Source: JANNOG01 sp050329415 (GTDB lineage: Bacteria > Actinomycetota > Actinomycetes > Actinomycetales > JBBAYJ01). From it: a stretch of 5,502 bases of DNA. The notes under the pieces were generated by a model. The model worked only from the letters and a program-made list of their open reading frames with translations. It had not been told where the DNA came from and did not search any database. This document shows, piece after piece, positions 1-4,975 of the stretch (position 1 is its first letter; every line of letters starts with the position of its first letter). The stretch covers positions 1 through 5,502 of the forward strand of contig JBHJOS010000092.1 in the NCBI GenBank assembly GCA_050329415.1. The letters run 5' to 3'. Made by a program: the position numbers and the translations under genes.

Positions 1-257
1 ACCCGCGGGTCGATCTTCTCCTGGATGTAGATCGGTGGGGCGTCGGCGACCAGCTGCTCGGCGCGGTCGTCCTTTCCCCGCCACACGAGCTGCGGGTCGA
101 GGCTCGGGTCCCGCTCCCACACCAGCCGCTTGACCGTTTCGACCTCGGGGGCGACGAAGTCGTGCGCGTCAGCGGTCGGCAGGTTGACCCGCTTGTCGCC
201 GTGGACGGTGGCCTCGACAGGGGTGGGTCCGGCGGGCTTCCTGGCGCGGCGCGGCAT
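1..257 (-). CDS. Type III-like modification DNA methyltransferase, N-terminal part (cut by window edge)
   Basis: Only the first 85 codons are present; the reading frame is open at the left edge. The protein starts MPRRARKPAG and contains VNLPTADAHDFV (residues 24-35), DPSLDPQLVWRGKD (50-63) and PPIYIQEKIDPR (74-85). From memory of the family, this conserved N-terminal region precedes the catalytic domain in site-specific adenine methyltransferases encoded beside large DEAD/DEAH restriction subunits of the BPTD_3080 type. The methylase motifs (DPPY/F and the SAM-binding loop) would lie outside the window, so activity is inferred. Expected role: methylate the host's recognition sites so that the neighbouring nuclease spares them. 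The ATG follows the upstream nuclease stop (TGA-CC-ATG) by two bases, and a GGAG ribosome site at 265-268 lies 7 nt before it inside the nuclease gene, so the two are translationally coupled. The start is well supported; the family call rests on partial sequence. Confidence 0.83.
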   Translation of the reverse strand, partial: MPRRARKPAGPTPVEATVHGDKRVNLPTADAHDFVAPEVETVKRLVWERDPSLDPQLVWRGKDDRAEQLVADAPPIYIQEKIDPR

Positions 258-259
258 GG

Positions 260-3200
260 TCAGGCTCCGATCAGCGTGGTGTCGAGCAGGTCGGGGTCGC
301 CGACGATCGGCTGGTCCGCGTACAGGGCGTCGATGGCCTGCAACAACGCCTGGCGGGCGGTCGTCATCTCAGTGACCTCGACGTAGCCCCAGCGGCCGAA
401 GCCGCCGTGGTTGTTGACGGCGGCGCACCACCTCTGGCGTGCCGTGAACGCCTTCTCGGCCGTCGGCCCGGGGCTCTTCTGCCCACCCGACACCTCAACG
501 ATGAGCGTGCGCACCGCGGCCGGGTCACCGGCGCGCTCCTTGAGTCGGACCAGGAAGTCCGGCACGTACGAGTGCGTCACGCCCTTGTGGACGTAGGGGA
601 TGGAGAACCCCACGTGGTCGTTCTTCACGTAGGCGGCGATGTCGCGGTGCTGTTCGCACTCCAGGGCGAGGATCTGTTCCCACGTGTTGCCGCCCCTGCC
701 ATCGAGGACGACGTGACTGACCTCCGACCGCGTCGTCTCGATGGCCGGCTTGCGGGTCAGGAAGGAGACCCCCGCAGTCGAGCCGAGAGGGTCCAGGTGG
801 CGGAGGATGGGCCGCAGCCGGGCGCGGCGGTCGCCGTGGCTCTGCAGGACGGCATGGACGGCCTCCGCCGCTCGGCGCTGGACCTCGGCGAGAGTGAGGA
901 AGCCGACCGGCAACCCGTCGTCAAGGTCGACCATCGTGTCCAGCCACTGCCTCGTCAGCTCGCATACTTGAGGGAACAGCCAAGGCCTACGGTCACCGTT
1001 GTCCAGGGCCAGGCACCGGTCGGTGACGTCCCGCGAGATCTCGTAGGCGACCTGCTGCGCGCGCTTCGAGGCGAGGCGCTCCCGGAGGTCGACGTCGTCG
1101 TCCTCGCCCACGATCGCGGCGGACTGCGTCCACATCGCCACCTGCTCCTGCGTCACCGTGAACCGCGGAGCGTCGGTGAGGTCCAGGTGCAACTCGAGGT
1201 CCGGGATCTCCAACCGGTACCCGGTGACATGAGGGAAGGTGATCCGCAGGTGTTCCCGGCCGAGCTCGGACCGGACGTGCAGGGCGGGCGGCTGGGGTCG
1301 CGGGTCAGGCCCGGGTGTCCCGCCGATGAACGAGAACGGGACCCCGTAGACCGTGGCGTACTCGGCGTCGAAATGGCCGGCGTCGTTGATGGCGTAGGAC
1401 CGCCGGCGCAGCCCTCGGCCGACCACCTGCTCGCACAACAATTGGCTGGTGAAGGCCCGAATGCCGAGGATGTGGGTGACGGTGTTGGCATCCCAGCCCT
1501 CGGTCAGCATCGACACTGACACGATGCATCGGAGGTCCCCGCCGAGCCGCCCGGGCTTGCCGACGGTGTTCATGACCTCACGCAGCAGGTCCTCGTCGGT
1601 CAGCTGATCGACGTCCGCGCCGGGAGAGCGGCGGCGGTACTCCGCCTTGAACTGCTCGATCTCGGCAGCCGCCGCCGCACGGAAGTCGTCCCTCAGCGCC
1701 TCGCCGGACTCCAACCGAGCCGAGTCGATGAGCAGGGTCCGTGGGCGATCGAGCCAGCGACCGTCCTCGACGTTGGAGAAGAGCGGGAGGGTGCCCGGCA
1801 CGGGGACCGTCGCCCCGTCCCCACCCGGCAGAGCGACCTCGGAGCCGGCCATCCAGTCGTGGACCAGCTTGGACACAACCGTGTTGGAGCAGACGACGAT
1901 GAAGACCGGCGGAGGTTCGCCGTGGGCGGCGAGCACCGCCTCGTAGTGCGCCCACGCCTTCTCGTACGACCGGTACAGGCTCTCCAACGCGCCCTGGAGC
2001 GCTGCGGGGATCGTCCAACCGGCTCCCTCCACGGCCTGCTTCGCCCGCCGTTTCGGCAGTTCCCGGCCGACGGCGTCCCACAGCCGCAGGTACGTGACCT
2101 GCTGCCCTGCGGCGTCGTCGTCCACAGGGATCCGGGGCACCTTGACGATCCCGGACTCGATGGCGTCCATCAGCGAGAAGTCGCTGACCGCCCACGGGAA
2201 GATGTAGCCCTCGGCGTACCCGGAGCCACCCAGGTAGTACGGCGTCGCCGACAGGTCGTAGACCTGCTTGACCCCGACTCGCCGGTGGATCGCCTGCAGG
2301 CCCCGGAACCAGACCCGCGCCGCCTCGTTGCGCTCCTCGACCTCCTTCGCGGTCTCACCCGCGAGCCGCGCCGGCTCCGACTCGGCTGCCTCGATCGGCT
2401 TGTCGCGGTAGCAGTGGTGCGCCTCGTCATTGAGGACCATCAGGCGCGAGGCAGCTCGTGAGCCGGTCGCGGTCAAGCCCAGGTCGCGCAGCACTCGGGA
2501 CACCACGTCGTCCGCGGACTCACGGAACGGGTCGGACCCACCCTGGGTGAGGATCCGCCGGGTGCGGCTCGCTACCCCCTTGATCTCCGGCCGGTCCCGG
2601 GGAAGAAACGTGTGGTAGTTGGTGATCCCGATGCGGGCGGTCTGCAACGCGGCCTGCAGGTCGGCAGGGACCAGATCGCGAAGCCGGTAGTAGTTCTCGT
2701 CGTCGCTCGGGCGCAGGACCCGCAGGCGGTCGCGGATCGTGATGCCTGGCGTGACGACGAGGAAGCGGTCGGTGAACCGGGCGTCGCGGGGGGTGTACGC
2801 GTGGTTGATCGTCTGCCAGGCGATCAGCATGGCCATGACGACGGTCTTGCCCGACCCGGTGGCCATCTTCAGCGCGACGCGGGGCAGCCCGGCGTTGTGG
2901 TCGGCGTTGTGGCGATCGATCTCGCGGCGCCAATCCGACGTCGTCGTCGGCCCCCGCCTGCCGGCCACCTCGGCGAGGAAGATCGTAGTCTCGACGGCCT
3001 CGCGCTGGCAGAACAGGACGCGCTGGTCCTCTCGAGAGGGGTCCGCCCAGTGCTCCAGCAGCTTGCGGGTGATCGGGGTGACGCCCTGGTACGTGAGACG
3101 CCACGTCTCGACGTCGCGCCGGATAGCGTTGATGAGCGGGTTGGGCTCGCGGCGTTCGCCGGTGACGTCGAGATCCAGCGCTGCCTGGCCGGTTCCGCGG

Positions 3201-3346
3201 CGCTTGCGGCTCGCCGGGATCGGGATCCACGACTCGCTCGGTCGGCGACCGTGGAGGACCGCACCTGTGGGCCCGTCGTCGCCGATCTCGAAGTGGCGTC
3301 CCGGTGGGTCGAACGGGCCGTTGAGCACCGGATCGTCGAGCGTCAA
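260..3346 (-). CDS. Type III-like restriction subunit: DEAD/DEAH helicase fused to a PD-(D/E)xK-like nuclease (BPTD_3080-type family)
   Basis: This 1028-residue protein is an ATP-dependent DNA translocase and endonuclease, the restriction half of an R-M system. Visible superfamily 2 helicase motifs are Walker A ATGSGKT (162-168), motif Ia VVTPGITIRDRLRVL (197-211), DEAH (307-310, in VLNDEAHHCYR), SAT (366-368), motif V MLTEGWDANTVTH (613-625) and motif VI QVVGRGLRR (640-648). The N-terminus (PVLNGPFDPPGRHFE) and internal blocks such as FPWAVSDFSLMDAIESGIVK (383-402) match my memory of full-length BPTD_3080-type enzymes of about 1000 residues. The C-terminal nuclease region has AYVKND (905-910), YVPDF (927-931) and LIVEVSGGQK (948-957). 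The usual E-x-K is E951-V-S953, so the lysine is missing from its standard place; K957 might replace it. Start: TTG at 3346, preceded by GAGGA at 3354-3358 with a 7-nt spacer; no upstream ATG or GTG is in frame. The mod gene follows after 2 bp. The frame is intact throughout. Confidence 0.93.
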   Translation of the reverse strand: MTLDDPVLNGPFDPPGRHFEIGDDGPTGAVLHGRRPSESWIPIPASRKRRGTGQAALDLDVTGERREPNPLINAIRRDVETWRLTYQGVTPITRKLLEHWADPSREDQRVLFCQREAVETTIFLAEVAGRRGPTTTSDWRREIDRHNADHNAGLPRVALKMATGSGKTVVMAMLIAWQTINHAYTPRDARFTDRFLVVTPGITIRDRLRVLRPSDDENYYRLRDLVPADLQAALQTARIGITNYHTFLPRDRPEIKGVASRTRRILTQGGSDPFRESADDVVSRVLRDLGLTATGSRAASRLMVLNDEAHHCYRDKPIEAAESEPARLAGETAKEVEERNEAARVWFRGLQAIHRRVGVKQVYDLSATPYYLGGSGYAEGYIFPWAVSDFSLMDAIESGIVKVPRIPVDDDAAGQQVTYLRLWDAVGRELPKRRAKQAVEGAGWTIPAALQGALESLYRSYEKAWAHYEAVLAAHGEPPPVFIVVCSNTVVSKLVHDWMAGSEVALPGGDGATVPVPGTLPLFSNVEDGRWLDRPRTLLIDSARLESGEALRDDFRAAAAAEIEQFKAEYRRRSPGADVDQLTDEDLLREVMNTVGKPGRLGGDLRCIVSVSMLTEGWDANTVTHILGIRAFTSQLLCEQVVGRGLRRRSYAINDAGHFDAEYATVYGVPFSFIGGTPGPDPRPQPPALHVRSELGREHLRITFPHVTGYRLEIPDLELHLDLTDAPRFTVTQEQVAMWTQSAAIVGEDDDVDLRERLASKRAQQVAYEISRDVTDRCLALDNGDRRPWLFPQVCELTRQWLDTMVDLDDGLPVGFLTLAEVQRRAAEAVHAVLQSHGDRRARLRPILRHLDPLGSTAGVSFLTRKPAIETTRSEVSHVVLDGRGGNTWEQILALECEQHRDIAAYVKNDHVGFSIPYVHKGVTHSYVPDFLVRLKERAGDPAAVRTLIVEVSGGQKSPGPTAEKAFTARQRWCAAVNNHGGFGRWGYVEVTEMTTARQALLQAIDALYADQPIVGDPDLLDTTLIGA

Positions 3347-3375
3347 GCGGCGGTCCTCACCAGGTGGCTCGGCAT
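3343..3375 (-). other. Possible ten-codon leader frame overlapping the nuclease start
   Basis: On the minus strand an ATG at 3375-3373 opens a ten-codon frame (MPSHLVRTAA) whose TGA stop overlaps the TTG start of the restriction gene in the four bases TTGA (3346-3343). The arrangement would allow stop-start coupling that controls nuclease translation. Against it, no good Shine-Dalgarno site precedes the ATG, and a frame this short can arise by chance in any 5' leader. The GAGGA site at 3354-3358, inside the mini-frame, can serve the TTG directly. Confidence 0.18.
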
Positions 3376-3443
3376 GTCCCGAGGCTACCGGGGCGCCGCC
3401 GACGTCGCTGGAGTGTCGGCCTACCCGCTCGCTGCGACGGGTG
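3347..3443 (-). promoter_or_regulatory. 97-bp gap between toxin stop and nuclease start; probable leader of the R-M operon
   Basis: This is the only sizeable gap between the toxin-antitoxin pair and the R-M genes. It holds the nuclease ribosome site (GAGGA, 3354-3358). There is a small inverted repeat CTCGG-n6-CCGAG (3368-3372 with 3379-3383) just upstream of it, and a weaker one, GCCGAC-n11-GTCGGC (3398-3403 with 3415-3420), after the toxin stop. Neither has a following T-run on the minus strand, so neither is called a terminator. A TAGCCT sequence on the minus strand (3387-3382) fits a loose -10 pattern, but I see no convincing -35. Either a weak promoter lies here or the R-M genes are read through from the toxin operon. 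Confidence 0.3.
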
Positions 3444-3758
3444 TCAGGTCAGGGCGAGCACCAGCCGCAGGGCGGCGTCGACCTGCCTCAGCTCGTCGAA
3501 GGAGAGGTAGCCCACCTGCTCGCCCAGGCGCGAGGGATCGACCGCCGCCGTCTGCTCCGTCAGCACCCGCGTGCCCCGGCCGGCGATCTCGATCTCGGGA
3601 CGGAAGGTTGCGGGGCGGGCCGAGGCGGACGCCGGCGAGACCAGCCATGTCGACAGGTACAAGTCGTCGTTCTGCACCACCACGCCGTATCGGGATCCGT
3701 CCTGTTCTGATCCGCGTCTGTCGCGTGGCGCGTTCAGCCGGTACACCTCACCACGCAC
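3444..3758 (-). CDS. mazF: MazF/PemK-family endoribonuclease toxin
   Basis: This 104-residue protein is the toxin of a type II toxin-antitoxin pair; MazF proteins cut single-stranded RNA at short sequences and halt translation. Family marks are the N-terminal RGEVYRLN (2-9), GSEQDGSRYGVVVQND (16-31), which is the family's GxEQxGxRPxVVVSN strand-loop-strand with R23 in the catalytic-arginine position, and a C-terminal TEQTAAVDPSRLGEQVGYLS (67-86) followed by the DELRQVDAALRLVLAL helix. Length is normal for the family. In the loop where MazF proteins usually have a catalytic threonine (VAPxTS-like) this one reads VSPASASARP (40-49), so serine may do that job. Start: GTG at 3758, chosen because GGAG lies 7 nt upstream and the protein then begins at the conserved RGEVY. 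It overlaps the antitoxin stop by 11 nt, typical of coupled antitoxin-toxin expression. Confidence 0.9.
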   Translation of the reverse strand: MRGEVYRLNAPRDRRGSEQDGSRYGVVVQNDDLYLSTWLVSPASASARPATFRPEIEIAGRGTRVLTEQTAAVDPSRLGEQVGYLSFDELRQVDAALRLVLALT

Positions 3759-3981
3759 GCAGCGTCTCCATGTCCCGCAGGACCTGCGCGGCCTCGGCCC
3801 GGTCGACCGGGTCGTCCGCGAGAGCGCGTGACTCCGCTCGCAGCGCCTCCTGCGCCTGGTGTCGGGCGGCTTCGAGCAGGGCGGAGCGGACGGCTGCCGA
3901 CGCGGATCGCCCGTCCCGCATAAGGACGCTGAGAGCCCTTCTCGTGTCGTCATCAGGGCGAAAGGTGATCGTGTCGCTCAT
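3748..3981 (-). CDS. Ribbon-helix-helix antitoxin of the MazF-type toxin
   Basis: This 77-residue protein is the antitoxin partner of the overlapping downstream MazF gene. The N-terminal TITFRPDDDTRRALSVL (4-20) followed by RDGRSASAAVRSALLEAA (22-39) is a ribbon-helix-helix DNA-binding fold: one beta strand, then two helices. The charged alanine-rich C-terminal half (about 40-77, ending MRDMETLRAW-like as LRDMETLRAW) would be the flexible segment that wraps and blocks the toxin. Antitoxins of this kind usually repress their own operon, with the toxin as co-repressor. An inverted repeat at 3991-4009, directly upstream of the start, is a candidate site. The ATG at 3981 lacks a strong Shine-Dalgarno site and lies 12 bp after the stop of the decarboxylase-like gene, so it may be translated by coupling or from a leaderless message. 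RHH family members are short and similar, so the MazE-like subgroup is inferred from context. Confidence 0.88.
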   Translation of the reverse strand: MSDTITFRPDDDTRRALSVLMRDGRSASAAVRSALLEAARHQAQEALRAESRALADDPVDRAEAAQVLRDMETLRAW

Positions 3982-3990
3982 CGAGCCAGT

Positions 3991-4009
3991 GTCTCACAGG
4001 ACGTGAGAC
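3991..4009. promoter_or_regulatory. Inverted repeat upstream of the antitoxin gene; candidate operator
   Basis: GTCTCAC-AGGAC-GTGAGAC is a perfect 7-bp inverted repeat with a 5-bp spacer. Its near edge is 9 bp before the antitoxin ATG and it overlaps the last codons and stop of the decarboxylase-like gene. Ribbon-helix-helix antitoxins commonly bind short palindromes at their own promoter, so autoregulation is the leading reading. A small RNA hairpin at the 3' end of the upstream gene is the alternative; there is no T-run to make it a standard terminator. Confidence 0.45.
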
Positions 4010-4821
4010 GCCAAACCGTTGTCCACGTGCGGCCCGTCCAGGGTCGCACCGCCGTTCCACACCACGCCGAGCTGCCGGTAGTACGCCCCGGTGATCTCCC
4101 GCACCTCCAGGCGGGCCAGCTCCTCGGTGGGCGACTCGAACAGCTCCAGCTCGGCCTTGCCACGCCACGCCGGGCCGAGGTCCGCCGCCGCCGACCCGGA
4201 CTCGATCAGCTCGACGTAGGCGTCGGGCGCCCCGGCCGCGATCCCCGGCAGGTACCGGTGGTGGGCCATGGGGTGGGCGTTGACCAGGCCGTTGTGCTCG
4301 CTCGGGCCCTCGAGGGTGACCACCGCCTGGGCGAGGCGGCGGTCACCGGCTGCCAGCGTCGCCCCGAACCGCCCGCCCGGCCCGAGCGCCGGCGCCGCCT
4401 GGCCGAACGGGTGGGGCCGGGTCAGCCACATCGACCCGAGCTTCTTCGGGTACCCCTGGTGCAGGCCGCGCAGCACGGCGAAGTCCTTGTCGACCCAGAT
4501 GTACACGCAGCGGGAGTACACCCGGCCCCGGAACGCGCACCGGACGACGGCGAACGCCTCCTTGTACTGCGAGCGGACCGGGTCCAGCAGCTCCTCGCGG
4601 GACTCCCCGCAGGACTGCCAGTCCGCCCAGATCAGCGCCACCGCGCCCGGGTCCTCCGGCGCCGGCTCCAGCGGGGCCGGCAGCAGCTCGGCGACGCGGT
4701 CGGGGTCGGTCCGGTACTCGACCGTCAGCAGGTCGCCGGAGTAGTACCAGGGCGGCGGCGGCAGCAGCGACGCCCGCCCGGTCGCCGTGCGGGGGTGGAA
4801 GAAGCCCCTGACCGCTGTCAT
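3994..4821 (-). CDS. Acetoacetate decarboxylase (ADC) superfamily protein
   Basis: A 275-residue cytosolic protein of the acetoacetate decarboxylase superfamily. Classical members use a lysine Schiff base to decarboxylate acetoacetate; relatives act on other keto acids, and the substrate here is unknown. The match rests on PPPPWYYSGDLLTVEYRTDP (21-40), YKEAF (86-90) with E88 in the place of the active-site glutamate, CVYIWVDKDFAVLRGLHQG (105-123), and GYPKKLGS (123-130), where K126 and K127 correspond to the paired lysines of the clostridial enzyme. The E88-K126 spacing of 38 is close to the 39 of that enzyme. Start: ATG at 4821; sequence upstream in frame does not resemble the family. GGAGG lies only 1 nt before the ATG, too close for a normal ribosome site, so the message may be leaderless. 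A palindrome at 4835-4850 probably controls it. It sits 12 bp upstream of the antitoxin gene and looks like cargo among the defence genes. Confidence 0.9.
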   Translation of the reverse strand: MTAVRGFFHPRTATGRASLLPPPPWYYSGDLLTVEYRTDPDRVAELLPAPLEPAPEDPGAVALIWADWQSCGESREELLDPVRSQYKEAFAVVRCAFRGRVYSRCVYIWVDKDFAVLRGLHQGYPKKLGSMWLTRPHPFGQAAPALGPGGRFGATLAAGDRRLAQAVVTLEGPSEHNGLVNAHPMAHHRYLPGIAAGAPDAYVELIESGSAAADLGPAWRGKAELELFESPTEELARLEVREITGAYYRQLGVVWNGGATLDGPHVDNGLASHVL

Positions 4822-4834
4822 GCCTCCACCATAT

Positions 4835-4850
4835 TGTTCGGGTCCGAACA
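4835..4850. promoter_or_regulatory. Palindromic operator candidate TGTTCGGgtCCGAACA
   Basis: A perfect 7-bp inverted repeat with a 2-bp centre lies 13 bp upstream of the decarboxylase-like start and about 125 bp upstream of the methyltransferase start. Length and symmetry suit a dimeric helix-turn-helix repressor such as a TetR-family regulator; these often bind about 16-bp palindromes beside the genes they control. No regulator gene is visible in the window, so the binding protein is unknown. The position fits control of the minus-strand gene best. Confidence 0.6.
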
Positions 4851-4956
4851 GCGGTAGCGCGTGTGGCCGCCGGGCAGGCGGCACGTGGAAGCCCCTGTGG
4901 ACGACGCGGGTCGCGGAGCCGGCGGTCGAGGTGGTGTGGGGCAGGATGTCAGGCGA

Positions 4957-4965
4957 GGAAAGGGG
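4957..4965 (+). promoter_or_regulatory. Ribosome binding site deciding the methyltransferase start
   Basis: The purine run GGAAAGGGG ends 10 nt before the ATG at 4976. An in-frame ATG at 4946 would add ten residues (MSGEERGPRT) and has only a weaker GGGGCAGG directly in front. The later ATG gives an N-terminus (MGAIRLEWDGK) like those of relatives, so it is preferred. Confidence 0.6.
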
Positions 4966-4975
4966 ACCGCGCACG

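Larger units (their letters stand above)
4822..4975. promoter_or_regulatory. 154-bp divergent intergenic region with two promoters expected
   Basis: This region separates the decarboxylase-like gene (minus) from the right-hand methyltransferase (plus) and must supply initiation signals for at least one of them. Besides the palindrome at 4835-4850, it holds a GC-rich hairpin GCCGCC-n5-GGCGGC (4866-4871 with 4877-4882). A minus-strand CAATAT (4836-4831) is a loose -10 candidate for the decarboxylase-like gene. It would give an almost leaderless transcript and would put the palindrome in the -10/-35 spacer. No good -35 was seen on either strand. Confidence 0.5.

Noticed and set aside
407..1519. 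Long plus-strand open frame of 370 codons opposite the restriction gene
   Set aside because: It lies antisense to the conserved helicase and nuclease motifs. Its product is a low-complexity Arg/Gly/Pro/Asp/Val-rich string with no domain, a typical shadow in GC-rich DNA.
3759..3953. N-terminal extension of the MazF toxin to an upstream ATG at 3953
   Set aside because: The added residues are an Arg/Ser-rich out-of-frame reading of the antitoxin gene. The GTG at 3758 has a good GGAG site and gives the conserved RGEVY start.
2612..4006. Plus-strand open frame of 464 codons across the restriction, toxin and antitoxin genes
   Set aside because: It runs antisense through three well-supported genes and their junctions, and the product is an Arg/Ala-rich string with no recognisable motif.
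3859..4857. Plus-strand open frame of 332 codons opposite the decarboxylase-like gene
   Set aside because: It is antisense to clear ADC superfamily motifs, compositionally biased and without family resemblance.
4866..4882. GCCGCC-n5-GGCGGC hairpin as a transcription terminator
   Set aside because: No T-run follows on either strand and it lies between divergent starts, where a terminator is not expected. It is probably a chance GC-rich repeat.
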